Of a DNA stretch of 64,000 nt, positions 1 through 11,500 are shown in pieces. Under the pieces are notes generated by a model that was not told the origin of the DNA, did no database searches, and saw only the letters and a program-made list of their open reading frames with translations. Origin of the DNA: Quercus robur (taxonomy: Eukaryota > Streptophyta > Magnoliopsida > Fagales > Fagaceae); assembly GCF_932294415.1 (NCBI RefSeq), contig NC_065543.1:21652508-21716507 (forward strand), in the 5' to 3' direction. A program made the translations under genes and the position numbers. Within the stretch, counting starts at the first letter, position 1; every line of letters starts with the position of its first letter.

Positions 1-2515
1 TTGAATCAGTCCATTAAATGCGTCTTTAATCTTCTTGGATCTTGCTTTAGTAAAAGGCTCAACTGGAACATGCAATGGATCCTTGAATGCTTGTTGATTC
101 TCATCAATATTCTTTTTGCCCATGAAATTATAGATACTCTAAAGAAGAAGAAGGGTAGAAATATAGGATATGGAGTTCTAAAAGTTGACATGTGCAAAGC
201 TTATGATAGGATAAGTTGGAATTTTCTTAAGGCAGTTTTGATCTCAATGAATTTGGCAATTATTGGGTCCACAGGATTAAGGAATGTGTTTCCTCAATGC
301 AATATGCTCTACTCCTAAATGGAAGTCCTACACAAACCTTCCTTCCTACTAGAGGAGTCAAACAAGGGGACCCAATCTCCCTCTATTTGTTCTTGTTATG
401 TGCCAATATTCTGTCAATTGCACTCATACAGGCTGCAAGCCAAAAGAAAATTAAAGGAATCAAATTAGGTAGAAATGGACTCTCTTTCACACATCTCTTC
501 TATGTTGATGATTCCTTATTTTTCTTCCAAAATGATAGACAATCTTTGAACAATTTGAAGGTCATAATTCTTTGGTATTGCCCCCTCTCAGTTCAAAACA
601 TCAATTTCACAAAATCTGATTTGTTTTGCTCCCCTAATATCCCTTCTTCTATTCAGGAATCCTTAGCTGATGCCTTGCGGGTAAACTTAGTTCAAAATCC
701 TAGCAGATACCTAGGTTTGAACTTTAAGTTAAGAGGTAGGATAGTAGCAGATTTTGAGGATTTGGTAGAGAGACTACAAGCAAAACTTCAGGGTTGGAGT
801 GCAAAATTGTTTTCTCAAGCAGGCAGAGCAACTCTAATATCATCAGTGCTTTAGTCCAGGCATTTATACACCTTTTCCTACTTCTAAGTTCCAGAAGCAA
901 TTTGTAACAAACTAGATGCCATGATTAGAGACTTCTGGTGGGGGCATAACAATGGTACTAGGAAAATGCATCTAATTAGGTGGAACAAAATATGCAATCC
1001 TAAGAGTAAGGGAGGACTTGGTTTCAAAAGATTCAGTGATTTTAACCATGCAATGCTAGCCAAACAGTATTGGAAAATTCACAACAACCATAACTCCCTA
1101 CTAACTAGAACCTATAAAGCCAAATACTTCCTTAGGACCCCTATAAAAGAATATGCTCCCAAGTCATATCATTCTTGGACCTGGAGGGCCATTGCAAATC
1201 CTCAAAGTATAGAGCTGCATCAAGGAAGATGGATAGTGGGGGCAGGGCACCAAATACCTCTCACCCATCCTAACTGGTTTCAAGCTCCAAGTAATACCTT
1301 AAGGGAGCACAATTTGACCAATGGAACAGTGGCTGACCTTATAGCTCCTAATCCTAAGTCCTGGAACTGTAACCTTATAAGAAAACTATACCCACACCCT
1401 ATCTGCACAGAAATTATGAAAATTCCTATTCCTAAAACAGGTGACAACCCTGATAAGCTAGTTTGGAAATTCTCAAAATCAAGGGATTATAGTGTGGCTT
1501 AGGCTTACTCTCTTTTACAGCAACTCCAAACCACATCCACAGTTAGTAATCCTAGTCCCCCACAAATATCTCAATCCAATTGGAAGCTCTTCTGGAAGGT
1601 TAAACTGCCTACTAGAATTCTCACTTGTGTTTGGAAAATTATGTAGGACAACTTACCTGTGTTTGAGATCCTTCATAGGAGAGGTGTCATGAACACTTCT
1701 AGCTGCCTGATGTGTGATTCAGAGGTGGAGTCTACCTCTCATCTTTTCTTACAGTGCAATTTTGCAAGAGCTGTTTGACATGGCTCAACTCTTGGAATCA
1801 TAACAATAGAGCTAAATAACTTATCAGTTAAGTAGTGGATATGGAATCATATCAACAGAAATTGGATCACAATCAGTGTAAAGATGGAGCTTTTGTAGGC
1901 TGTGTTCACAAACCTCTGGTCAATTTGGAACCATAGAAATATGGTTCTTCACAAAAGAAGGGTCCCAAACCCATTGGAAGTTGTGCTAATGTCCCAATCT
2001 CTTATTTGCAGGTACAGAAAGGTGTTTCAAACTCACCAGGATCAGAGGTAAAGATACAATCCAAAGCCAAGTATTTCCAATCTCACTCAAAATTGGCAAG
2101 TCCTCATTAAGGTGGTAGCTTCCAGGAATAGGAGAGCAAAAAGATGTGGCTTTGCATTTAAAGCTAGGAGGATGGATGGTGCTCTACTAGTTAGAGGTGG
2201 TGCTAGCTGTGGAAGACCAACTCAATATCCTGTAGCTCAAGAAACTCTAGTGGAGGCTCTGATCAAACCAAGCCTTGGCAATGGATCCTCAAAATCTTCA
2301 CCAACAGGGTCTAATCACTCATTTTTTTGTTAGTTCCTAATGTAGTGATAGGCCAGGTTTTGTATCTAGCTGGGAAAGCCACAAAATTCCCTGTCTAATG
2401 CTTCCAGCAATATATGTCTCTTAATGACTAATCCTTGTAGTTTGACTAAACTTTGTAGTCTCTAACTTTTATCTTATAATAGCTGTTGACTCAGTTTTTA
2501 CCAAAAAAATAATAA
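1..2515 (+). pseudogene. Decayed L1-type LINE, 3' part (RT, zf-RVT, RNase H-like)
   Basis: Remains of LINE ORF2, cut by the left window edge and broken by several stops and frameshifts (for example near 315, 855, 1500 and 1625). In order: RT core (KVDMCKAYDRISW at about 183-222; TRGVKQGDPISLYLF at about 349-393; YVDD in place of the usual FADD at about 503-514), the thumb-like ARYLGL/GWSAKLFSQAGRATL region to 850, a zf-RVT region with FWWGHNNGTRKMHLIRW (about 933-985) and CLMCDSEVESTSHLFLQC (about 1705-1755), then a short RNase H-like remnant (2100-2330). It ends in a polypyrimidine/TACCAAAAAAATAATAATAAT tail at about 2500-2515. The order and motifs are those of plant L1 elements. It cannot be active. 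Confidence 0.85.
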
Positions 2516-2776
2516 TAATATAGAAAAAGAATATCAACACTTTAATTAAATAACTTTGGGAGAAACTCTTGTAGTTGTTGTATGACATTAGGTTCAAGAT
2601 AATGAATCACTACTCTTGTAGATATTTTATGACAATGGGTACAAAATCAAATTTTTATTAAAATAAGAGGAATGAACGATCACCAAGGAAGGTGAGTATG
2701 AAACTAGTTGGGTTCTGTGATTAGTTAATATAAGTCATTCTCTAATCTATGGCTTCACTTTAGCATAATTACTTTA

Positions 2777-2955
2777 AGTATTTTTATTTTTATTTTTTTG
2801 ATAACAGAAAAACTAAAAATGCGAAGAAATAGAAATGGGTGCAACATGAGGACTTCCCAAGAGGTCACCCGTCATAGTACTACTCTCACCCAAACACGCT
2901 TAATTGCGGAGTTCTAACGGGATCTAATGCATTAGTACTGGTATGATCACACCCG
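2777..2955 (-). mobile_element. 5S rRNA-derived SINE with target-site duplication
   Basis: Read on the minus strand, the element starts exactly at the 5' end of a 5S rRNA sequence (2954), runs through all 118 nt of it, continues into a short unique tail (2800-2836) and ends in TTATCAAAAAAATAAAAATAAAAA (plus strand 2781-2804). It is flanked by a perfect 11-bp direct repeat TAATTACTTTA at 2766-2776 and 2956-2966. A 5S-initiated body, an A-rich 3' tail and a target-site duplication are what LINE-mobilised SINEs look like. The TTATCAAAAAA end matches the 3' ends of L1 copies elsewhere in the window (about 43830 and 50200). Recognition of 5S rests on known plant 5S sequence; the SINE status is inference. 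Confidence 0.75.
2837..2954 (-). pseudogene. 5S rRNA sequence (retroposed, decayed)
   Basis: The reverse complement reads as a full-length plant 5S rRNA, from GGGTGTGATCATACCAG to CTCATGTTGCACCC, 118 nt. Box A reads AAGCGTGTTTGGGTGAGAG and box C keeps GGGTGACCTCTTGGGAAGTC. Many differences from the usual plant 5S sequence are C-to-T or G-to-A changes at former CpG sites, as expected for an old methylated copy. It is single, not in a tandem 5S array, and bounded by target duplications, so it is a retroposed copy and not a working rRNA locus. Confidence 0.85.
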
Positions 2956-2966
2956 TAATTACTTTA

Positions 2967-3280
2967 GTCTTTAAGTATTATATTGGTGAGGTTCGTGATC
3001 TTATATTAATATTCTCTCATGTCTAAAGTTTGATCCCCTCCTGACTAGTATGACCTACCCCTAACAAAGTATTTTGTTAAAATATATTAATCGTTTGTGC
3101 ATTTTTAATAAAATAATTAGAGTCATTAGAAGGAGAATGGTAAATGATTAGGAAAATTAATAAGCAAATGATAAATGTCATGGTAAACATTACGACATAC
3201 AAATAATTAGATATAGTTCATGCATCTACTAGTTTTGGCCTGTTGAAATGTTAAATTTTCAACCAAAAAAAAATGGTTAC
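2967..3280. other. AT-rich intergenic DNA
   Basis: No coding frame or recognisable element was seen between the 5S-derived SINE and the left end of the CACTA element. Confidence 0.6.
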
Positions 3281-3283
3281 TTT

Positions 3284-3700
3284 CACTACAAGAAAAATGG
3301 GCTATTGCGGCGGTCCAGAACCGCCACTAAAGCCCCAAAAAGGGCCGCAAAAGGTACATTCGACCTATAGCGGCGGGCCGTTCCGTCGGTGCTGCAGTGC
3401 CACTATAGGTCAATTGCGGCGGTCGCAAAAAGCGCCACTTTAGATGTACCTTTTAGCAACAGGTGAAGGTTTATTGCGGCGGGCATAAAACCGCCGCAAT
3501 ACGTCTTTAGAATTCGTGGGATTGACTTTTAGCGGCGGGCAAAAAACGCCGCTATAGACAATCAATCAGAACAGCTAAATGTAGTTTTAGCGACAGGCAT
3601 GTTTCAACTTTTAGCGGCAGGCGATAAGCGCCGCTATAGGTATTTATTTAAAACATAAAATGTGAACCTTTAGCGGCGCTTTTTGACCGCCGCTATAGGT
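3284..3700. repeat. Left CACTA terminus and subterminal GCGGCGG array
   Basis: The terminal CACTACAAGAAAA is followed by repeated TATTGCGGCGG, TATAGCGGCGGGC and their complements (CGCCGCTATAGG), spaced about 40-70 bp apart. Such arrays are the known transposase-binding type of subterminal repeat in CACTA elements. The array ends at a T-run at about 3700-3718. Confidence 0.8.
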
Positions 3701-3719
3701 TTTTTTTTTTTTTTTTTTC

Positions 3720-4237
3720 CAGTGGGTTTTAAAACTGCTGTTTGCTAGTAAATAAATGGTTCACAAACCTGTTACAAAGGACCTGTAATAGTTTTAGCTC
3801 TACTAACACAATACCACAAATGTAATTAATTAAAAACACAACAAATGTCTTGAAACTAATGTAATATTAACATAGAAATATATTATCAAATACATAATAT
3901 ATTATCAAATACATAATATTGTCTATAACCACCATCTTAAAATTAACAAAAAAAAAAAATGTGTTCATTTGAATAAAACAACCGCTGAAATTAATCTAAT
4001 ACTATAATCAAAATTCTAAAGTGTGAAATAAAATTCTAAAACGTTCTCAAAACAACATATCTTATATTGTTTTTAAAGATTATGAAATAAAATTCATTTT
4101 AACAAAAGGGAAATCCCTTGTGTAATCTGTAGCATATCCATGTCAAACTTGTAAGTTTACCCTCAACCTTTAGTCACGTAGAAAGCATCCTTAAATAACA
4201 AGGTGCTTTGAGTTCCATATAATTCAAGCATAAGTTG
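3720..4237. other. AT-rich DNA inside the CACTA element
   Basis: No coding sequence was recognised. A 21-bp unit (ATATATTATCAAATACATA) is repeated twice at about 3887-3920. Confidence 0.5.
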
Positions 4238-4247
4238 GCCAACAATT

Positions 4248-4330
4248 TTTCTTTTTTTTTTGATAAGTAACAAAAATTTTATTAAAAAAAATCAAAACTA
4301 AGTACAGCGGTGGTGTACTCAAGGAGAAAA
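4248..4330 (-). mobile_element. 5'-truncated L1 tail insertion (83 bp)
   Basis: On the minus strand this is only the last part of an L1 3' region (AGTACACCACCGCTGTACTTAG, then TTACTTATC and poly-A). It is flanked by a perfect 10-bp target duplication GCCAACAATT at 4238-4247 and 4331-4340. It is nested in the CACTA element. Confidence 0.8.
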
Positions 4331-4675
4331 GCCAACAATTATGATGGAAGATAGAAGCCAAGACAAGTCTACATAATCTTACCTTGATATCTAATTATGA
4401 AATTAAATGCAAAATATCACAGAAGACAGTAATAATCTAAAACTTTTGAAATGTCCTTGAGCACTTGGGCAACACACAACTGTGATTTAAAAATTTTGAT
4501 ACATAAAAACTGTTAATTTCTTTTACGCAAAAGAAAACAAATTGCAAAGTAGACAAACTTGCCAATACTATTTTCCAACTAGTATAGTGTAAATATATAA
4601 AGTCCTAAGACATTCATCTTGAAAGACATATAGTCCCACATTACTAATCAAGCAAAGAAAAAATTTTAGGACTAA

Positions 4676-4988
4676 GGCTGGGTTTGGATACGCGTTTGCG
4701 TTTTTGCTGCTGTGCGTTTCTGCGTTTTCCCTTTCTTTTTTTTTTTTTTCACGAGATTTTCCCACAAGCGGCTACTGTTCATGCAACAGTAGCCGCAACT
4801 TTTGACCGGTTTTATGTGAACAGTGCATTTGTGCACTGTTCACGGACCCACAAATTTCATTTTTTATCAACTTTTTCATTAAAAATGGGTCCCACGGTAC
4901 TATTCACACATTTAAAAATTATTTTGCTACAGTGTTTTCAGTTTTCAGTTTTCAGTTTCAGCAAAATAAGTTCTATCCAAACACACCC
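4676..4988. mobile_element. PIF/Harbinger (Tourist-like) MITE
   Basis: Terminal inverted repeats GGCTGGGTTTGGATA and TATCCAAACACACCC agree at 13 of 15 positions. A 3-bp target duplication TAA (4673-4675 and 4989-4991) flanks the 313-bp element. It is non-coding, contains the paired motifs GTGAACAGTGCA/TGCACTGTTCAC, and is nested in the CACTA element. Confidence 0.8.
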
Positions 4989-5529
4989 TAAGTAATAGCT
5001 AAGGTTTCTGCACCAAGTCATGGTTATAAGTAACTTAACCAAAGTCTAGTTTTTCCCAATGGAGAACCAAATCTAACAATCTACATGAAAACTTATACTT
5101 ACACAAAGTAGGATCCTCTCTCTGAAAATGATTCAAAGCCTTTGAAAACTATCAAAAAAGAAAACAAGAAGATTGTCATGTAACATTGGACACTAACAAA
5201 TACAACATGCACACATATAGGCACACTTAAACAAACCACTCACTTGTCCTCCTGAATCTTTTGAAACTGGTTGAACGGCTAAAGACATCATTGGCTTAGG
5301 GACATTCATAGAAGTCATTCTGGATTTAACTGACCCATCAGTAAATGTATATCCTAATCACACAAAAAATGCATAAGTTGAGAAAAATCAGAAAAGAAAA
5401 AGAAAAAAGCAACTAGAAAAAAAAAAGTCATAATCATCAGATTTCAAAGCCTCATGCCCTCATCTCAAATATTAGCAGTCTAAGTAATTATACCCATTCT
5501 GAAAACCATTATTATTTTCATACATTTCA

Positions 5530-5620
5530 ACTTGGGGAAGGGAGACTCGAACCCTAGACATCTCAGTTGCAAACTATAGGGAATGTCATTTTACTTAGAG
5601 GTCATGGGCTTGAATGTCCA
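5530..5620 (-). mobile_element. tRNA-type SINE fragment
   Basis: The minus strand contains a pol III box B-like GGGTTCGAGTCTCCC (plus strand about 5541-5555) in a short tRNA-like context. It lies between EF-G-like exon blocks. No target duplication was found. Confidence 0.4.
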
Positions 5621-6589
5621 TTTTGATATTTTCCTCTCACTTTTAGAAACTTCAACTTGCACTGGCTCCTCACTTCTCACTTCGATCCCCATTCTATTCA
5701 GACAATTATGGAAAACAACACAGAAACATAAATTATTGTGTACACAAGTGCAAAGGGATAAGTGGGACTTGATGCACAATCCACACCAAATACAGCAACT
5801 ATTTGCCCAGCATGTGCCTCTTGAATATCCTGTAGATATAAAAAAGAAAATCAACAACAAAAACCCAAGAAGGAAGAAGAAAAAGAGTAAATTAGTTTGG
5901 ATAGAAAACATATGACTTGAAACCCCAATCTATTAATTTAACACAAATATTATTTTGTTCTGAAAGATTAGAGTGCAACCTACCCCAACTTCACCCCTAC
6001 CCCTTTACCACCTAAGCCACAGCATGGGGACAGGTAGAAGACATTGTAGAGATAGTTGGTTCGCAAAATTTGATTTCATGTATAAAAAAATCTCAATCAT
6101 ATCATTAGAATTAATTACTAAGATGAATGTCAAAGCAAAACTAACCTCCATCTCATCAGAATGCATCCAAACCAAGCGAGGAATCTGTACCAGGAAGATA
6201 ATATATCCTTAACTATTAAATTTAATTTAGAAATTTAATCAGTATCAAAGCGCTGATAGCATGATAAAATGGGCATGCCGGAAAATTCATTAACAAAATA
6301 TAACTATTTTTCAAATTTTAATGGATGTAATTGTCCAAATTATATCATTCATAAAAGCACAAGTGCATAACACACATACAACATGTCTTACCATATTGAA
6401 CCATAATAACGAGCATTGCAATCAGATAAAAATAGAAGCTTGGTCACCTTGCAGTACTTACTGAAACGATCATAACATATGCAAACACCAGTCTATCCCA
6501 TACACTTCCTCTGTCAAAATGTTAGTCCCTTTTCCAATTTTAAGATGTTCCAACAGGGATGTCCCAAAATTGATGTCCAATTTGAAAAT

Positions 6590-6690
6590 TCATTTTTGAT
6601 TGGTAAGTTACACATGCAACTGATGGGTTCTGAACCATGACCTAACCTTCCACCTTCCTCTTACAAGGGGAGGAGGAGCATCATATTCAC
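6590..6690 (-). mobile_element. tRNA-type SINE fragment
   Basis: The minus strand carries a box B-like GGTTCAGAACCC (plus strand about 6625-6636) after a purine-rich stretch, and then GTAACTTACCAATCAAAAA. Family context is inferred from similar copies at 42182 and 61814. Confidence 0.4.
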
Positions 6691-7460
6691 CACTCAATGT
6701 GATTCAAGTTTCTCCAAAAATTATTTTTATATGGTGTACCATAGAATGTTACAAATTGCAATATTTTCAGGCAGGAACACATTATAGAAGGATAAGTTTT
6801 GAGAAACAAAAATTTGCTGACATTTGCATGTTATCTTCTTTCAAATGACACTGAAAGATGCTAAATGGATTAATTAACAGGATAACTCAAAACAAAAGAT
6901 CTCAAGCCCATAAGCGAAACTTCAACCGAAAATAAACAAGCTAATAAATTACACATCTTGAACTGACCTTAGCCTTCTTTCCTGTATTTATGTTATGTAT
7001 AAAATCACCCTTCCGAATGACACATTCATAGATTCTTCATTTAAAATACAATAAAAAACCATGTTAGTATAATGGCTCATCTACATGTCTGAGTACTAAC
7101 ATTGCCACTACATGAATGAAATAATAAGATAGTTGGACTATCAAGAAAATGAAAATATACCTCTTAGACAGGCATACCTCAGATATGTCAACTGACCAAA
7201 GCACCCTTCCTCCAATTTAAAAGCTAACACCACAAGAGGCCCATCTGGAGTTCCAGACAATGTGACCTTTACGAGAATAAAATATATCAATTCCCCAGTC
7301 AGGTTATAAAACAGATGATTGTACAAAATATTTTTTAGATAAGAGATGAAAGTACAGAAGATTCAGAACAAAAATTTATTTTCATCAACCCAATACCTTC
7401 TCTTCATTCTTACTTTGGCCAAGAGCATAGCTACTGACTTCAGTTGGGCAAGGCAAATAA

Positions 7461-7546
7461 CTAAGTACACCATCCAAAAGTGGTGTACTCCAATTATGAA
7501 AATTATACATATCAACAATACATTTAATAGTTTATCAAAAAAAAAA
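7461..7546 (+). mobile_element. Truncated L1-type 3' tail
   Basis: AAGTACACCATCCAAAAGTGGTGTACTCC is followed about 45 bases later by TTTATC and a long A-run. The TATC-poly(A) end and the TGTACT/AGTACACC motifs resemble the L1 tail at 4248-4330. It abuts the first EF-G-like block and may mark that block's truncation. Confidence 0.45.
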
Positions 7547-7700
7547 AAAAGAAAAAAAGAAACACATTGAACAGAAACCGTAAAAATAAAAACTCAATCA
7601 AATATATTACATTTACCTAAACATATTTACAAATAAAAATGCCTAAAACAAACAAGAATTAAGAAAGAAAGTCAGGAATAGAATAGAATAGAATACTTAC

Positions 7701-7762
7701 AACAAATTCAAAAAAGCGTGGCATAAATTTGGATACTCCTCCAGTAATCTTTTTCCAATACC
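7701..7762 (-). other. Possible exon of a second captured gene (unrecognised)
   Basis: A 62-nt block on the minus strand is bounded by a TTTTAG acceptor and a GTAAGT donor. It has an open frame reading GIGKRLLEEYPNLCHAFLNL. It does not resemble the expected upstream part of EF-G. It may be an exon from another captured gene, or chance. Confidence 0.25.
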
Positions 7763-7865
7763 CTAAAATTCAAATCCCCAAAAAAAGAAAATAATAATAA
7801 TCAAAACCAAACGAAACCAGGAAATCTGAACCAGCACGAACAAGCTAAGAAATCGATTCGACAAA

Positions 7866-8262
7866 CCAACGGCAACACTTCAGCGTCGCGATCGGCGAGC
7901 TGAGCGTCGCGTTCGCGATGCTGAAGTGCTGCCGTTGAGCTTCAGCTCGCCGACGAAGCTCAACGGCGAGTTGGGCGTCGCGATCGGCGTCGTTGTTGAG
8001 CTTCAGCTCGCCGATGAAGCTCAACGGCGAGCTGAACGTCGCGATCGCGACGCTGAAGCATCGCCATTCAACTTCAGCTCGCCGATGAAGCTCAACGGCG
8101 ACGCTTCAACGTCGCGATCAGCAAGCGAAGCGTCGTATTCGCGACGCTGAAGCGTCGCCGTTGAGCGTCAGCTCACCGATGAAGCTCAACGGCGACGATT
8201 TAGCTCGCCGAAGCGTCGCCGTTGAGCTTCATCGACGACGGTTGGCTCAACGGAGCTCATCG
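7866..8262. repeat. GC-rich, CpG-dense palindromic repeat cluster
   Basis: About 400 bp built from alternating modules, CTTCAGCTCGCCGATGAAGC + TCAACGGCGA and GCGTCGCGATCGGCGAGC/CGCGACGCTGAAGCGTCGCC, repeated about four times with partial inversion. CpG density is far above the surrounding AT-rich DNA. The open frames through it are a by-product of base composition. It could be a CpG island brought in with a captured promoter, or a CACTA-internal repeat. Confidence 0.6.
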
Positions 8263-8567
8263 GTGAAGGTTTTTTTGTTTGGGTTTTTTTGGTCCAGATG
8301 GTTTTTTTTTTTTTTTTTATTGAAATGCTTGGGTTGAAATGTTTTGAGGTGGCTGCTGGCTGGGTATTGTATTCAAAAATAATTATAAATTTTTTTTTTT
8401 TTTTAGACCTCACATTAGATTTTTTTAATATATAAAAAAAAGGACTCACTTTAAGTTTCAATACAAAGAAAAGTAAAAAGAAAGACTCACGTAAAAATAA
8501 AAAAATAATAAAAAAATAAAAAATAATAAAATAATAAAAAAAATAAAAAAAACTTTAGAAATTCACA
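8263..8567. other. Low-complexity A/T stretch
   Basis: T-runs, A-runs and AATAA-type simple sequence. No gene was seen. Confidence 0.6.
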
Positions 8568-11500
8568 TTGAGGATAATGTAATGTAACGGAAGATTTGTC
8601 AAAATTCACATTGAATTAAGAAATATAGAGTTGGGTTCAAGTTCCACTTGATGTAACTCTAAAAACTTTTATACCAACTAATAACTTATTGTTGAATTCA
8701 TATTTTGAAAATCCAACCGTTGGATCACATTTTCTATTTGCTCTTAACATGCATGTCAATTTTCTTGCCAATCGGATGTAATTTACCCTTTGATCTTTAA
8801 ACTTATCTTTTATGCCTTATTTTAAACTACGAAAACTTGAATTAAAACAATTGATTAATGACATGGCTATTAATCTTTGATCACTGTGAAATTTTTTAAG
8901 AATGAAAAATATATGAAGATAATGTAATCCAACGGTAGATTTGTCAAAATTCACATCAAATTAAGAAATATAGGGTTAGGTTCAAGTTACACTTGATGTA
9001 ACTCTAAAAAATGTCACACGAACCAATAACTTATTGTTGAATTCTTATTTTGAAAATCCAACCGTTGGATCACATTTTCTATTTGTTCTTAACATGCATG
9101 TTAATTATCTTGCCAATCGGATGTAATTTACCCTTTGATCTTTAAACTCATCTTTTATGCCTTATTTTAAACTACGAAAACTTGAATTAAAATAATTGAT
9201 TGATGACATGGCTATTAATCTTTGATCACCGTGAAATTTTTTAAGCATGAAAAATATATGAAGATAATGTAATCGAACGGTAGATTTGTCAAAATTCACA
9301 TCAAATTAAGAAATATAGGGTGGGGTTCAAGTTACACTTGATGTAACTCTAAAAAATGTCACACGAACCAATAACTTATTGTTGAATTCATATTTTGAAA
9401 ATCCAACCGTTGGATCACATTTTCTATTTGCTCTTAACATGCATGTCAATTTTATTGCCAATCGGATGTAATTTACCCTTTGATCTTTAAACTCATCTTT
9501 TATGCCTTATTTTAAACTACGAAAACTTGAATTAAAACAATTGATTGATGACATGACTATTAATCTTTGATCACTGTGAAATTTTTTAAGCATGAAAAAT
9601 ATATGAAGATAATAAAATCCAACGGTAGATTTGTCAAAATTCACATCAAATTAAGAAATATAAGGTTGGGTTCAAGTTACACTTGACGTAACTCTAAAAA
9701 ATGTTACACCAACCAATAACTTATTGCTGAATTTACATTTTGAAAATCTAACCGTAGGATCACATTTTCTATTTTTTCTTAACATGCATGCCAATTTTCA
9801 TGCCAATCGGGTGTAATTTACCATTTGATCTTTAAATTCATCTTTTATGCCTTATTTTAAATTACAAAAACTTGAATTTAAATAATTGATTGATGACATA
9901 ACTATTAATCTTTGATTACCTTGAAATTTTGCATGCGTAAAAAATATATGAAGATAATGTAATTTAACGGTAGATTTGTCAAAATTCACATCGAATTAAG
10001 AAATATAGCGTTAGGTTCAAGTTACCTTTGATGTAACTCTAAAAAATGTTACACCAACCAATAACTTATTGTTGAATTCAAATTTTGAAAATTCAACCGT
10101 TGGATCTCATTTTCTATATGTTCTTAACATGCATGCCAATTTTCATGTCAATCGGGTGTAATTTACTATTTGATCTTTAAACTCATCTTTTTTGCGTTAT
10201 TTTAAATTACAAAAACTTGAATTTAAATAATTGATTGATGACATGACTGTTAATTTTTTATCACCTTGAAATTTTGTATGCTTGAAAAATATATGAAGAT
10301 AATATAATCTAAAGGTAGATTTGTCAAAATTCACATTGAATTAAGAAATATAGGGTTGGGTTCAAGTTACACTTAATGTAACTCTAAAAAATATTATACC
10401 AACCAATAACTTATTGTTGAATTCATATTTTGAAAATCCAACCGTTGGATCACATTTTATATTTGTTCTTAACATGCATGCCAATTTTCTTGCCAATCGG
10501 GTGTAATTTACCATTTGATCTTTAAACTCATCTTTTATGCCTTATTTTAAATTACAAAAACTTGAATTTAAACAATTGATTGATAACATGACTATTAATC
10601 TTTGATCATCTTGAAATTTTGTATGCATGAAAAATAAATGAAGATAATGTAATCTAACGGTACATTTGTCAAAATTCACATCGAATTAAGAAATATATCG
10701 TTGGGTTCTAGTTACACTTGATGTAACTCTAAAAAATGTTACACCAACCAATAACTTATTGTTAAATTCACATTTTGAAAATCTAATCGTTAGATCACAT
10801 TTTCTATTTGTTCTTAACATGCATGCGAATTTTCATGCCAATCGGGTGTAATTTACCATTTGATCTTTAAACTCATTTTTTTTGCGTTATTTTAAATTAC
10901 AAAAACTTGAATTTAAATAATTGATTGATGACATGACTATTAATCTTTGATTACCTTGAAATTTTGTATGCTTAAAAAATATATGAAGATAATGTAATCT
11001 AACGATATATTTGTCAAAATTTACATTGAATTAAGAAATATAGGGTTGAGTTCAAGTTACACTTGATGTAATTCTAAAAAATATTATACCAACCAATAAC
11101 TTATTTTTGAATTCATATTTTGAAAATCCAATCGTTGGATCACATTTTATATTTGTTCTTAACATGCATGCCAATTTTCATGCCAATCGGGTGTAATTTA
11201 CCATTTGATCTTTAAACTCATCTTTTATGCGTTATTTTAAATTACAAAAACTTGAATTTAAACAATTGATTGATGACATGACTATTAATCTTTGATCACC
11301 TTGAAATTTTGTATGCATGAAAAATAGATGAAAATAATGTAATCTAACGGTACATTTGTCAAAATTCACATCGAATTAAGAAATATATCGTTGGGTTCTA
11401 GTTACACTTGATATAACTCTAAAAAATGTTACACCAACCAATAACTTATTGTTGAATTCACATTTTGAAAATCTAACCGTTAGATCACATTTTCTATTTG

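Larger units (their letters stand above)
5104..7456 (-). pseudogene. Captured fragment of mitochondrial elongation factor G gene, introns retained
   Basis: Seven exon-like blocks in collinear order on the minus strand encode the middle of mitochondrial EF-G (mEF-G, the translocation GTPase of mitochondrial translation): about 7456-7397 (YLPCPTEVSSYALGQSKNEE), 7268-7178 (TLSGTPDGPLVVLAFKLEEG), 7034-6968 (YECVIRKGDFIHNINTGKKA), 6184-6146 (IPRLVWMHSDEME), 5829-5773 (DIQEAHAGQIVAVFGVDCAS), 5352-5249 (TFTDGSVKSRMTSMNVPKPM then SLAVQPVSKDSGGQ), 5148-5104 (FSKALNHFQREDPTL). Several junctions keep GT donors and AG acceptors. The blocks cover the end of the G domain through domain II and into domain III. 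The GTPase motifs and C-terminal domains are absent, and an extra dinucleotide near 5350 and other changes break it. The family match is from memory of conserved mEF-G sequence. It lies inside the CACTA element, so it is read as transduplicated. Confidence 0.85.

Noticed and set aside
2837..2954. 5S sequence as a functional rRNA gene or a Cassandra LTR
   Set aside because: It is a single decayed copy bounded by an 11-bp target duplication with an A-rich tail. No LTR borders (TG...CA) or second LTR surround it.
7926..8150. 74-codon open frame in the GC-rich repeats
   Set aside because: The frame is a product of repeated CpG-rich modules (LSFSSPTKLNGE-type repeats) with no conserved protein features.
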